A stretch of 64,000 nt of DNA from Euonymus europaeus (GCA_963580455.1 OY756964.1:9610001-9674000), one strand, 5' to 3'; positions 1 to 11,400 are shown, counted from the first letter of the stretch. Notes: generated by a model from the sequence alone, not told the origin. Numbers and translations are program-made.

Positions 1-1685
1 TATTTATATAACACATTTGCCCAACATCATTATCCTTACTTCCTACTTAAACCCAATAAACCACATAAAAACCACCACTCATACCTATAGCCCAATTGAA
101 TTAACAAGTGTTTTATCTGAATAATAAACACCTCCAGGATACCAAATTCATCCCTCCAGCAATCACCATCACCTAGATTAGCTTCAATCGATCATCCTAA
201 GTTACAAAGTGTGATTTAAACATACAGTTTCACAATCTTAACCAAAATTCAATTTATCTCTTAACAATTCCTCCATGAACAAAGCATCAACAGTTCATAT
301 CAAATTCAAATCGAAAACTAGCAACCCAAGTACACCGGCAATAATTCAGACAGCCAAAAATTCATCCATTTTAGAACATATATCACAGACATTTTCAAAG
401 AGAAATCATGGGAGATCACAGGTGTTCTTCCTTTGGTTTATGAACCATCCGAACCTCACTCCAGAATGAACAAAACTAGATCAATATAACCAGAAATCTC
501 ACCCACAAAACAGCAAATAAACCCAGTAATTCTTCGAACAACAAGAAGGAAGCCGCTCAACAATCCGAAACCAGAAGAGAACACAAGTTCCCTTAACCCA
601 GAAAAGCTAATCACCGGATAACTCGAAATCCAGAAAATTCCACCAAGAAGAAACTCTGCAGAAAATGGCCCAGAAACCCGAAAAAAATCCCCTCAGAAAA
701 AAAATCGGAAGCAAGAAGAGGAAGCCCCAGAAAAGTTTACAGAAAAGAAGCCCCCCTGAAACCAATTTTTCGGTCCCTATTTATAACCCAGCATACCCTG
801 ATCTTTCCTTCTCCCAACGATTTCGTTTCCATCCTTTCACCGCCCCTAATCACTCACAAATTTCTTTACTTCCTATTCTAACACCTAACCCGAAGCATCC
901 TTCATAATACCTCATGAAATCCCTAAAAATTAGGCTCCTAATTGCTCCCTTAATGTGAACCCTATGGCCTCTCCTCTCTCTTTCCTTTTTCTGGTGATCT
1001 TCTCTTCCTTTTTCCTTTCCTTTTTTCTTCCAACGGCGCATCTCTCTCTTATTTCCATTTTCTCTTCCAGCCGCACACTTTTCTTCTTTCCTTTTTTCTT
1101 CTGGCAGCTTCTCCTCTTCTCCTTTTGGCACATTAGGGTTAAATAATGGGCCATGTTAACTAAATGGGCTTGTGTGTTGATTTAACTTTTAAGGCTAAGG
1201 TTTTGGGTTAATGAAACAAATGGACTTGGGTTTGGGTTAGTGAAATAAGAGGACTTCATGATTAACTCAAATTAATCAAATAAAATGACAAACCTATTTT
1301 ATTTTTTTATCAACCATGGTCATGATAATTGGGCTCTTTTTTATATATTTTTATTTTAAGCTTGATCATATAGCTTAGGGCCTTGGGCAAAAATGGAGTA
1401 CAACAACTTGTATCAGGGGATTATCAATATAGCTAACTTTAGCTCTGTTTTGATATAAAGCAAGTTTATGGAATAACACAATATGATTGAAATGCGTACT
1501 TTATATTCAGAGTTCAGACCACTGTTAATCTTCTACATAGAGGGAATAGATATGTATGGATACACATCCTAATTTAATATGCAAAACACTACTAGAACAA
1601 TGAATTATTTAAAAATGGGCATTATCAGGACAAAACTCTCAGCCAAGTAAACAGGTAAACAATTTTGAATGGTAGATCAATTCAC
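1..1685. other. Unassigned AT-rich non-coding stretch with a polypyrimidine tract
   Basis: I recognise no gene here. The plus strand is almost purely pyrimidine from about 965 to 1125, so the opposite strand can be read as lysine/glutamate/arginine-rich open frames; these are low-complexity artefacts. The minus strand from about 1140 down to 1 has a promoter-like layout (purine-rich stretch, then a TATAAATA), so this may be the U3-R part of an old LTR. No LTR end, primer-binding site or coding domain is visible. From 1150 to 1685 I see nothing beyond AT-rich sequence. Confidence 0.4.
778..785 (-). promoter_or_regulatory. TATA-box-like motif on the minus strand
   Basis: The minus strand reads TATAAATA followed by GGGACC. 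Plant LTR and gene core promoters often look like this. No coding sequence follows inside the window, so the assignment rests on the motif alone and may be chance in AT-rich DNA. Confidence 0.2.
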
Positions 1686-1688
1686 TTA

Positions 1689-1702
1689 GAGCATCTCCAA
1701 CA
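1689..1702 (+). repeat. Left terminal inverted repeat of the Harbinger element
   Basis: GAGCATCTCCAACA, preceded by TTA. It is a perfect inverted match to 6030-6043. Confidence 0.93.
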
Positions 1703-1791
1703 GCGTAAGCATATGAGGTCGGAACCCTCCAACTGACGAAATGCGACCTCCTTTTCCGTCTTTTACGTTGCCAACAGAGGTCGAAAATGGA

Positions 1792-1807
1792 GTCGCAAAT
1801 TTGCGAC
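1792..1807. repeat. 16-bp perfect palindrome near the left Harbinger end
   Basis: GTCGCAAATTTGCGAC is its own reverse complement and lies about 100 bp inside the left end. Related words (gcgacc, gagtcgcaaa) recur nearby at 1743-1750 and 1845-1853. Subterminal repeats in this superfamily can be transposase or Myb-like protein binding sites; that role is inferred. Confidence 0.6.
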
Positions 1808-3135
1808 CCCATTTTCAGTTCCCAAATTTGCGTCCCTTGAAGGCGAGTCGCAAAGCTCGCGCCAACATGACCGTTGCTCAACGGTCCATTTTCACATCCC
1901 ATAAAGCTGAGATCGCGATCAGAATCAAATCGAAGGCAAAGACTGCTTGACGACTCGATCTTCTTCCTCAACACGATCTTGTTCCAACAATCGACTTGCC
2001 CATTTCTTCGTCAATCGATCTTCCTAGAAGGTACGATTTTGTGTAATTTTTTGAATGCAAGGATCTGTGTCAATCTTCGATATCTTGTGGTTCTGGTTGG
2101 TTGCCTAGGGTTGAATGTTGTAGAGAAATGGATGATTTGTATCAATTTTGAATCTGTCTTCTGGATCTTTTGACGATCTTCTTTTCGGCATCTCCATTCA
2201 AATCCTCTGCATTTTCTTTCCAATTGCTTTTCTGTTTTTGATACTGAAAGATGCGACAGGGATATCAACATAGTTAACAACTGATTTCTTCCAATACAAA
2301 GCAAGATAGCTAAGAAACTGCAACTATGAACTGCTGTTTTTTTCCCCTTCTCCAGCTGTTGAGATTTGGAGATGTAGGCAATACAAATACAAGGTACTAG
2401 CTGTATAGAAATTAAAATGTTACCTTTAGAGGAGATTGAGTCTTATGATATTCCCCTGTTGTATGGATTTGTAGCATAATTTTGATGAATTATAGAGACT
2501 TTAGTTGCAGTGATGAGTGGGTATTGTGCATTTTGTGCTTGTTATTACTTATTAGAGAGATGATGATCGTCTTCTCCCTACAAATAATAATGGAAGTGGG
2601 GTTGAAATTTGGCTCCTTCCAGGCTGTCCTTATTGATCCCAATCAACTTGAATAAGATATAGATATGTAGTCGTTGTTTGATATGTCAACAATCCATTAT
2701 GAAAAAGAAATAAAAAAAAAATTGGAGAGCTCCCACCATTCTATTTGTCTTATGCTTTCCAGCTTTGATATGCTTTTGTTTTTGTTGGGCCTCTCTATAT
2801 ATGCTATTGTTTGTCGTTCCAATTTATTTAACAGAATTACTTGAGTTTGAGTTCTGTCCTTTCTATGGATATAGACACACACATATGCACAGAATTGCTT
2901 GAGTTGGTTAGGATAGAGCCTGATGTTTATATATGGAGCAGCTATCTCACAATTGCAACGAAAATGGTCTTTTGTATTCTTTTGAAATCATTCACAATTA
3001 TCAGAGATTGATGCGTGATTTAGTTTATAGGATTTATGTGCTCTTTACAATTAGAATAATTGCAACGGCGCACACACACATATGCTGCCATGCTTGTTCC
3101 AGATTCTATTTATTTTTCATTTACTATTTGTAGAT

Positions 3136-4065
3136 ATGGATCCCATGTACGACTCGTATGCATCGTTGCTTATGAGTGATGAGTTAGAAATTGATCACGA
3201 GGTTGACCTTTCGGAGTCACAATGGCCATCCGATGTTGCTCCAATTGCAAGAAATTGTCAAAGGTCCAAGAATTTTTCAATTGACGAAGACAAACTACGA
3301 GTGTCTGCGTGGCTCAACACTAGTAAGGATTCGACTCAAGGGAATGCTCAAAACTCCAATAGATATTGGCAAAGAATTCATGAATACTTCAACAATCATG
3401 GAGGTCCTCGTACCCAACCATCTCTCAAACAACGATGGAATGACATTAACAAAAAGTGTCAAAAATTTTCTGGTTATTTAAGTCAAATAGAAGGAAGACA
3501 TCCTAGCGGGCAAACCGAACAAGGAATGGTAAATAATTTGCCCATTGCTACATTTTTTGAATTAAAGAAATTAATTACTTTGTCTATTTATTTGTAATCT
3601 TTGGTGGCCTTTACAGTTGGATGAGGCCAAAGGTATGTATGCTGACTTGGAACAAAAACCATTTTTACTTGAGCATTGTTGGGTCTTGCTAAAGGATGAA
3701 GCAAAATGGCAAGATACTCTGTCCAACAAGAGCCGTAGGACAACTAGTTTCTCTCATGAATCTCCTAATGTTGGAGATGATGATGTACGGTCGACCAACC
3801 AAGAACGTCCAATAGGCACAAAGGCGGCAAAAAAATGGGTGCAAGTGGATCAAAGATGACAATATCAGATGAGATTTTGCAAGAAAAATGGGTGCAAGTG
3901 GATCAAAGATGACAACGAGATCGCGAATTGAAAGAGAAGGAGATGGAGAGGAACTGGGAGATTGAAGTTATGTCCAAAGACCTTACAGGAATGGATCCAA
4001 TGGTGGTTGAGTACCGGAAGAATGCAAGGATTGAAATCATGATAAAAAAGGGTTATAATTTTTGA
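3136..4065 (+). pseudogene. Harbinger Myb/SANT-like DNA-binding protein (ORF1), frame disrupted
   Basis: In this superfamily the partner protein binds the transposon's subterminal DNA and helps bring the transposase to it. Start ATG at 3136 follows a TTTGTAG splice-acceptor-like sequence. Exon 1 (3136-3528) encodes an acidic N-terminus, then a Myb/SANT-like trihelix domain (from NFSIDEDKLRVSAWLN through SLKQRWNDINKKCQKF). A GT-AG intron (3529-3616) leads to exon 2 (3617 on), with the FLLEHCWVLLKDEAKWQ and RPIGTKAAKK segments usual in this family and in NAM-associated C-terminal domains. The exon 2 frame stops at 3857-3859. The expected Glu/Lys-rich tail (ELKEKEMERNWEI onward) continues in another frame to the stop at 4063-4065. 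The shift comes from a 53-bp duplication, and a TGA at 3910-3912 also breaks the tail frame. Confidence 0.82.
3831..3915 (+). repeat. 32-bp direct duplication in the Harbinger ORF1 3' end
   Basis: The same 32 bases (starting AAAAATGGGTGCAAGTGG) occur at 3831-3862 and 3884-3915, 53 bp apart. Because 53 is not a multiple of three, the duplication itself shifts the reading frame of the ORF1 tail. Confidence 0.9.
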
Positions 4066-4206
4066 TGTATTGTCACACTTCTTTTTTAATTATGTTATTT
4101 GTACTTCTTCTTTTTTTGAACTATGTTTGCATTATGTTATTTGTATTTTACTTTTCTTGAACAATGTTTTTTTATATTGCCTCTATCTTCTTCTTCTGAT
4201 GGTTGT

Positions 4207-4500
4207 ACAACATCTCTAACAAACAATAAAGATAAACACATGTAACAAGAAAGTAAGTAAAGCATCTCTGACAAACTATAACCACAAGCATTATAATAAA
4301 AAAAGAGAAGCATCTCTGACAAACAATAAACACAAGCATAACAAACAATAAAGAGAAGCATCTCTGACAAACAATAAACACAATCATTACAAACAATAAA
4401 GAGAAGCATCTCTGACAAACAATAAACACAAGCATTACAAACAATAAAGAGAAGCATCTCTGACAAACAATAAAGAGAAGCATTACAAACAATAAAGTAA
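4207..4500. repeat. 48-bp minisatellite between the two Harbinger genes
   Basis: About six imperfect copies of a 48-bp unit built from gcatctctgacaaacaataa and cacaagcattacaaacaataa segments. The best copies run from about 4308 to 4500 and the left copies are diverged. Long minus-strand frames here (repeating an IVCQRCFSLL-like peptide) are by-products of the repeat. The block sits between the convergent 3' ends of the two genes. Confidence 0.85.
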
Positions 4501-4529
4501 ACTAGACTCACTGACGCATGAAGATAGAA

Positions 4530-5822
4530 TTAATCTGATGAGCCTAAACGAGCCCAAAGATGCTCTACAAGATCATCTTGCAGTTGTGAATGACTTGAAG
4601 CATCTCTGATTTGGCGATGTGTTTGGATGAAACTCACATAGTCATTATTACGAGTATGTGACATTGTCGGTGGAGATGTGAGTCCATCAAACTCTATGTT
4701 GTCAAGACCGCCGGTTTCCTCAACAATCATATTATGTAATATTATGCAAGCTGTCATAATATCATTAAGTGTGTCGACATCCCAATATCTTGCCGGTCCA
4801 CGGGTAATGGCAAAACGCGCTTGCAACACTCCAAAAGCACGCTCCACATCCTTCCGAATAGCTTCCTGCATTTTAGCAAAGTGTTTTCGTTTCGGGCCTT
4901 GTGGACATGGAATAGTTTTGACAAATGTAGACCAGCGAGGGTATATTCCATCTGCAAGATAATATCCCATATTGTAATGATGACCATTAATAGTGTAGTG
5001 TGCTTCAGGAGCATTTCCATTGGCTAGAGCCCCAAAAATAGGAGATTTATGTAGCACATTTATGTCATTAAGAGAGCCAGGCATTCCAAAGAAGGCATGC
5101 CAGATCCAAAGATCTTTAGAAGCCACAGCTTCTAAAATAATTGTCGGTGCACGACAATGACCGGTATACATCCCTTGCCAGGCAGTAGGGCAATTCTTTC
5201 ATTTCCAGTGCATACAATCAATACTTCCAAGCATACCAGGAAATCCACGTTCCTCATTTTGAGCTAATAGACGATGTACATCATTCTGATCGGGCGCCCT
5301 CAGATATCGTTCACCGAAAACTTCTACAACTCCTCGGACAAAATGCCTTAGACTATCAATTGCGGTACTCTCGCCAATCTGAATGTACTCGTCTAAGGAA
5401 TCAGCTGGAGTCCCATACGCGAGGATCCTAATTGCCGCTGTAATCTTTTGAAGGGGAGAGAGACCTAGAACTCCAGCTGCATTTCGTTTTTGAGCAAAAT
5501 AAGTATCATTCGTCGCTACAGCATTAGAAATGTGGAGAAAAAGATTTCGACTCATTCGAAATCTTCTTCTGAATAGACCTTCATGGTAAACCGGATCTTG
5601 ACTGAAGTAATCATTCCATAGTCTGGAGTGACCGTCAGCATGATTGCGATGAACTATTCTGTGTCCGGGAATAGAACCTCGATGGCCAGTTCGTCTCCTC
5701 CCACTACTTTGTTGATCATCTGCCTCTCGTGCTGAAAAAAGTTGCTCCAACTCATCTTCGGAATCAGAGTTGAAGCTAAGAAATTCCCTCAAAATTTCAG
5801 AACTAGAATTTGGATGATCCAT
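4530..5822 (-). pseudogene. PIF/Harbinger DDE transposase with one in-frame stop
   Basis: The enzyme would cut and rejoin the element at its terminal repeats. The frame from ATG 5822 to 4530 is about 430 codons, normal for the family. Seen: acidic N-terminus, a helix-turn-helix-like stretch (FRRRFRMSRNLFLHI), then the nuclease fold with first Asp in GSIDCMHW, second Asp in GSLNDINVL, and Glu in RKDVERAFGVLQARF, so the DDE triad is present. The only break is a TGA at 5199-5201, two codons after the MHW motif, where family members usually have Trp (MHWxWKNCPTAW). Downstream codons stay in the same frame. A TATA box lies about 65 bp upstream. It is a pseudogene unless the stop is read through or spliced around. 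Confidence 0.9.
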
Positions 5823-5888
5823 GGATTAATTTGAGAATAAGATTTTCTTTGAAGAGAATTGGTTGTTGAAATGAAGAAGAAACTAAGT

Positions 5889-5897
5889 TATTTATAG
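5889..5897 (-). promoter_or_regulatory. TATA box of the Harbinger transposase gene
   Basis: The minus strand reads CTATAAATA, 67 bp upstream of the transposase ATG at 5822, a plausible distance for a short plant 5' leader. Confidence 0.5.
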
Positions 5898-5924
5898 AAA
5901 AAAAATGTAGGAAAAAAAATGCAT

Positions 5925-6037
5925 CCCCATTTTACATACTCATTGTTGGAGTGAAAAAATTTAAAGTGGTATGCAAACCACTATTCAAGCATGCAAAATC
6001 ATTTTTACATCCCCATTTTGCATACTCCTTGTTGGAG
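5925..6037. repeat. Subterminal direct repeat at the right Harbinger end
   Basis: CCCCATTTTACATACTCATTGTTGGAG (about 5927-5957, with small differences) recurs as CCCCATTTTGCATACTCCTTGTTGGAG at 6011-6037, the second copy running into the terminal inverted repeat. Such duplicated subterminal motifs are candidate binding sites for the element's own proteins (inferred). Confidence 0.6.
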
Positions 6038-6043
6038 ATGCTC
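6030..6043 (-). repeat. Right terminal inverted repeat of the Harbinger element
   Basis: TGTTGGAGATGCTC, followed by the TTA duplication at 6044-6046. It is a perfect inverted match to the left end. Confidence 0.93.
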
Positions 6044-6046
6044 TTA

Positions 6047-6530
6047 CATTAAAACAACTTTTCCAAATCTAACATGGAAAAATAATTTTGTCTTTCCAAG
6101 GATAGGATGAGCCCATAATATTGTAAAAAAATGGGCAAGTTGAAATTGATAAATGCAAAAAAACTGCTTTGTTAATATTATTGGGTTCTCATCATGCGCA
6201 TTTGGTAGCGAGTCTCCGTTTTTTATTCATTTGTTTGCGTCTCATGTCAATGTTTATATTCATGTTTTGCCATTCTCCTATACTCCCAATGTCTTTCTCA
6301 AGTTCATGCATAAGAAAATACACATAATTAAAAAAATTAAATCACACAAATTAATAAGATAAAACCATAATAATTTAAAAAGAGCCAAAAATGAAATAAA
6401 AAAAGGCCCGCGACCTAGTATACATATAATAACTCAAATTCACGGACAAACACGTTGCCAATCATAGAATTATAGAAACCCAACCTAAAGATCGCAAGTT
6501 AACTTTCTAAAATAGCATCTACTGTCTTCA
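6047..6530. other. Unassigned AT-rich spacer between Harbinger and LINE
   Basis: No coding region, repeat or element end was recognised in this roughly 480-bp stretch. Confidence 0.5.
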
Positions 6531-6535
6531 CATAA

Positions 6536-8127
6536 TTTTTTTTTTTTGATCAAAGAGTAACAATTTTATTGAATAACCGATAATCGTGTTACATCGTCAT
6601 CCACTAAATGGGACATCCATAAAGGAAAGGAGGAAGTCCATAATTCCTCAGAATTGATAGAAAGAGCCAAACGCGCAATCGCATGTGCTACGGAATTTCC
6701 AAATCGTCTAACATGGGCAAATGATATGGTAGAGAAAGTTGAAGCCAGAGCATAACAATCCTCCAAGATAAGACCCTCCTCAGATCGACCCGAAGCGTTA
6801 CGCAAAAGAGAGGTGATAGTACAAAGGGCATCACCCTCCAAGGCTATATCAAATAAATCCATATGTAGAGCCAGACATAGACCCGCCCGAGCTGCCATGG
6901 CTTCCAAGATACGGGGTGAGGAACAACTTTTAATTGGGAGAGCAGTAGCAGCCACCAGCCCCCCATCCTCTCGTCTGATCACTACACCCAGACCTGCACA
7001 ATTTGTTTCAATACACAGTGCCGCATCAAAGTTAACTTTGAGCTGGCCATGCAAGGGGGCCCGCCAAATACTATCACCAACCATGTTACCAAGAGTACCT
7101 GTCGAAGCAGAAGTCCAGTCAGCGCCCAAGCCACCCCCCAGGTCCCCACCCCTTCGATCAACCGCTCGAGTAGCCCCCACCAAAGAAGCCTTCTTAGTAG
7201 CATTTACTTTCAACACTGATTGCCTGCCATTGTTCGGGCTTATACCTTCAAGAAAATCCCTCAAAAAATCAGAGGCACGAGAGAGAACCACCACTGGAGT
7301 TGCGCCATCCTTCCTAAATAACCTACCATTCCTAGCATTCCAAAGAGCCCAACTAAGAAAACACCACTGTTGCTGCACCAACACTGGTTCAGATAACAAA
7401 ATGCATTGGAGTTGCTCGTGCAGTGGAATTCTACTTTTCCTCCAATAGTCGGGAACCTTGGAGAGTCTCCATACCTCACGAGCAAAGGTACACCAACCCA
7501 AGACATGCTCAATAGATTCGGCCTCCACCCCACACCTTGAGCATATTGGGGAAGCAAGGATTTTCTTTTTGTGCAAGACAGAAGCAGTAGGCAGACTTTG
7601 ATGACATGCACGCCAAACAAAATTCTTCACCTTAGGAGGTAGAGGTATTTTCCAGAATTTTGACCACCAACAGGACCTGTCTCCGCTAGGCGAGGCCACT
7701 TGCTCAGGATATGTCAATATATGATTAAGCGCCACTTGGTACCCGGATTTCACCGAATAAATTCCATCCACGGTGTAGTGCCATACACGCCGGTCCTCTT
7801 TTTCAAGTAATGGCAGGGGGATTTTTAATATTTCTTCAACATCACCAGGCAAAAAACTAGCTTCAATAAGTCGAGAATTCCATCGCGAATGCGAAATAAG
7901 AGATGCAACCTTGGTATTTTCACCCAGAGAACAGGGAGAATAAATCCTGAAAGTTGAAGGCCGGGCCACCCATTTATCATTGAAAATGTCGACAGATAGA
8001 CCATTTCCAATACACCATCGGACCCCCTTTTCTAAAACAGCCCGTCCATGAAGGATACTTTTCCAGAGAAACGAATGTTGAGCTAACCCCCGAGCCTGCA
8101 TAAAATCACAAGACTGGAAGTATTTGG
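6536..8127 (-). mobile_element. 5'-truncated L1-type LINE
   Basis: The minus strand carries the 3' end of a plant LINE ORF2, a short 3' UTR and a 12-base poly(A) (poly-T at 6536-6547 on +). Homology starts abruptly at an AKYF motif near 8127, typical of 5' truncation during target-primed reverse transcription. A 7-bp direct repeat CATAATT flanks it (6531-6537 and 8128-8134). It is short for a LINE and partly overlaps the poly-T, so the boundary call is moderate. Confidence 0.8.
6566..8127 (-). pseudogene. LINE ORF2 C-terminal part: RVT zinc-binding and RNase H domains
   Basis: An open frame of about 520 codons runs without a stop to 6566-6568. In order: the end of the reverse-transcriptase region (SFLWKSILHGRAVLEKGVRW, IGNGLSVDIFNDKW), the zf-RVT domain (KNFVWRACHQSLPTASVLHK then CSRCG..ESIEHVLGWC), a linker, and an RNase H-like RVT_3 domain with acidic residues in VNFDAAL, LEAMAARAGL and LEGDALC. 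The endonuclease and the catalytic core of the reverse transcriptase are missing, so it cannot retrotranspose alone. The open frame suggests a fairly recent insertion. A similar architecture can also appear as stand-alone RNase H-like genes, but the poly(A) favours a LINE copy. Confidence 0.85.
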
Positions 8128-8134
8128 CATAATT

Positions 8135-8479
8135 ATGTGAATTTTTTTAGAGCCATCTCTATTATGTGGGGAAATTTTTGAAACCACCTCTAAGCTAAGG
8201 TTTACATATATATCTAACCTAAACCCGAGAGTTGATAAGGTACTTACCAAAATTGCAATTAGCAACAACAACCTAGCTAAGATATGTTCTTTTCCCCCTT
8301 TTCGAGCTCTTAATCAAAGGCTAAGAACTACCAAAAAACTTGGATGCCTGAATATTGATGATGCATTCACCGTCATCAATCCATAAGTAAAAAGGGTTCA
8401 TGGAATGCAAGGAATTACACCAACCACCAACGGAGCTAATAACACGACACCCTAAAAGAACCCCCAACAAAATATCACA
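8135..8479. other. 3' flank / 3' UTR of the caprin-like gene
   Basis: This non-coding stretch lies directly downstream of the stop codon of the minus-strand caprin-like gene and probably holds its 3' UTR. I could not assign a poly(A) site. The LINE is inserted at its far end. Confidence 0.5.
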
Positions 8480-11400
8480 TCACGAAGCAACTCCAACGTC
8501 ACTGGGATTAGTGTCGTGACCTGCACGATCTGCAAAGCCATTGTTGCTGTAAAGGTTCCCGCCGCCCCTGCTGCTGCCTCTTCCCCTATTGTTATAGTAG
8601 TTTCTCGGATAATAGTTTCCAGGCTGCTCAAAAAACTGGTGTCGACCATTTTGGCAGCCTCCACTCCCCCTGCCACCACGACCACGGCCGTTAAAATAAC
8701 CCCTACGGCCACCCATGCCACCACCACGACCACCCCTTTGATTTTGATAGTTCCTTCCAGGATTGTACTGCTGCTCCATAGGTTCTAGTTCTCTATGACT
8801 TTGATCCAGTTCTGCTTCTGGTCCGTCTTCTTGAAAAGAAACCTGTGTCAGACTTTCAGTCTCTGGCTCATCCTGTGAAATGGAGCCCTTACGAGTTCAA
8901 ATAAACATTTTAAAATAACACCAGAGATTTATCTTAGGGCTTGCTTGGATAAAAAAAAAAAAAAAAAAAAGGAGGTTGGGGGTTGGGGGTTGAGTAGAAT
9001 AGTGTAAGGGAGAATTAAGTGGGGTAGAGTAGATCCAATATCCTAATCAAAGCAAGCCCTTAATGTCAAATGGAACTACCTTCTGAAATTCCTCTGCCAG
9101 ACTACTTTGATCATCAGCCACTTCATGACCATGGAGATTTGCAGGGTCTTCATCCTACAAAGATAAGTATAAGAAATATGAAAATACATTAATCCAAGAA
9201 TGCAAAATTTGTAAATTTTAAGCCTTACAAAGGAACACACATAATTAATCATAATTAATCGTATCTACAGACAAAATGTTATAGAAAAAGCAAAGAGCTA
9301 TATATAGAAAATTGAATAAAATTTTTATTATTAAATAGGCACCAAGGGGGTGCAACTGCTTCAAGAGAGAATTACTACAAAACAGCTTAATCCAATTGCT
9401 ATTATCACAAGGTCAGAACCATGATTTCAAGGTGCTAGAACAATACCCTATGAAAGTATCAAAAGCAACTCCTTTCTCATTGAATACTCTGTTGTTCTTA
9501 TCTATCCAAGTCAGTATTCAAACGTGTCAAAAGGGCCATGTTCTGTCGCATTTGAAATAACTTCAAACTACACAATTTACGCCACAGAACCGCTTGCTAA
9601 AAAGAAAGTAAAAATGAAAGCTAATCAGCACTACAATTCAAACGTGTCTTTATCTATTTTAGTCTACAGACATAGATAAAGACAACTAGCACTTGAACTG
9701 ACCAGACACAAATATAATATACACTATAGACACCTTTAAATATGGATTTCCATTGGCTTTATCAGTACAACTTTCCCCAAAAAATAGAAATTGTTAACCA
9801 TTAGACATCAGAAGTTTCAACCTCGATTTTCATTAAAAAAAAAACTAGATACAACAATATTTTACGTAGAAAACAACGCCACAATAATGCTTTGCATGCC
9901 AGATGTCCTTTCAAATAAATAAATACCACAGGTTGCCTTGCTCCATAAAAAATAAAACAGGGTTTCAAAGTTCAAAATGTGTATTCTGAAATCTATGCAA
10001 AAGAAATAAGTATTCCAGGCATAACATTCCCACCATCAACCCTTCATCCTCTCAACAAATGTCATTTAACCATCAGACATCAGAAGTTTCAATCTCTATT
10101 TTCATAAAAATTTAAGCTGCAACACCATTTAACTTACGAAACAGTACCATATTAATGTTTTGCATGCCAAATGTACCACCCAAATAAAAATATACTACAG
10201 AGTTCCCTAGCTCGGGAATAAAGAAAACCAGCGTTACACAGTTCAAAATGAAAATTCTAACAGCCAGGAAAATATATTCGGTCAGAATGCTCCCATCATC
10301 AATCTACCGTCCCCCTCAACAAATCCCATTTAATACTGGGCTTTGATGTAACTATCTCTCTAACGTTCTTTATTTCCCTATTATTATTATTTTTGATTTT
10401 TTTTGGTACCCTAAAGGCCTTCGGGGATGCACTTGCTTACTACCCCCATAGTAAATTTCCTTTGCATTGTCATTTTAAGGCTGCCCCAACAGGGAACATC
10501 TTCCCTCAATACTTTCTTCCTCTTCATTAGAATATCGTACTTGAAATATAACACAATTGCCTGAAAATCCTCATTCTTAACTGTAAAGATCTCAGACGTG
10601 CCTAAAAAAATGAGAATGCACATTCCAAAAGCAAGGGGGCAAGTGTGAAGCTCCCAAAGGAGATTGAGGGCTTGGGAGTCAAATCTCTAAGGTTTTTCAA
10701 GAAGCCTATTCTCACCAAACGGTTCTGGTGGTTCTCCATCAAAAGGGGGCCGTTATGAAAGTAAACTACCACTGCTAAACAAGGGCTGGAGGCCAACAAC
10801 CGGATTTTGAAGAAAGTCAGGGGTCCTTTCAGTGTTAGTTACTTAGTTCCCAGATACAAAAAAAAAAAATGTTTTCAATGCCTCCTATGTGATTGGTTAA
10901 GGAAATATGTTCACTTTTTTTGCAGGGACGTGGGGCGCCTGAAACATCTTCACTCTGGCACACTTCCCAGATTTACCCACTTTGGCAAGAAAAAGAAGAA
11001 AGCATCAGTCTTTGATAATTTATACCACGATGATAACAGAAATACGAGGAACGATCACTTCATTAGAAGGCCACAGATTGGGAGGTAGAAATAGTCAGTT
11101 CATATTGTAATACTATCTAAAGGAATTAGCCTTCAAGAAAACTGAATGATCAAATGCAAAATAGGAAGGTGGCACATTTCAAGTGAAGTTTTTTTTAACA
11201 AAAGTTTTAACTTATCTATAGGCGGTGGTAAGAATAATTTACTGTGAAGAAAATTTAAAAATACAAATTTCCAAACCAAAATTGCCAAAGTGAAGCAGCT
11301 TGGGAAAGAATCATAACAGTAAAAAATCTTCAAAAGCATGGAATCACTTCAGATAATAGAAACACTATGTAAAGCAAGCCTTAAAAAAGAAGGCACCTCA

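Larger units (their letters stand above)
1689..6043. mobile_element. Two-gene PIF/Harbinger DNA transposon, nearly complete
   Basis: Seen: a perfect 14-bp terminal inverted repeat (GAGCATCTCCAACA at 1689-1702, its complement at 6030-6043), flanked by the 3-bp duplication TTA at 1686-1688 and 6044-6046. Inside are two convergent genes: a Myb/SANT-like protein on + (3136-4065) and a DDE transposase on - (5822-4530). Known: autonomous plant PIF/Harbinger elements have this two-gene plan and target TWA trinucleotides. Both genes carry lesions (one nonsense codon in the transposase; a frameshifting duplication plus a stop in the Myb-like gene), so the copy is probably no longer autonomous. A 48-bp minisatellite separates the gene 3' ends. 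Confidence 0.93.

Noticed and set aside
850..1154. Lys/Glu/Arg-rich minus-strand ORFs
   Set aside because: Low-complexity purine tract readable in two overlapping frames.
4137..4511. Cys-rich repetitive minus-strand ORFs (124 and 106 codons)
   Set aside because: Translation of the 48-bp minisatellite, seen in two frames at once.
6813..7448. 211-codon plus-strand ORF
   Set aside because: Antisense to the LINE RNase H/zinc-binding frame, with no family resemblance.
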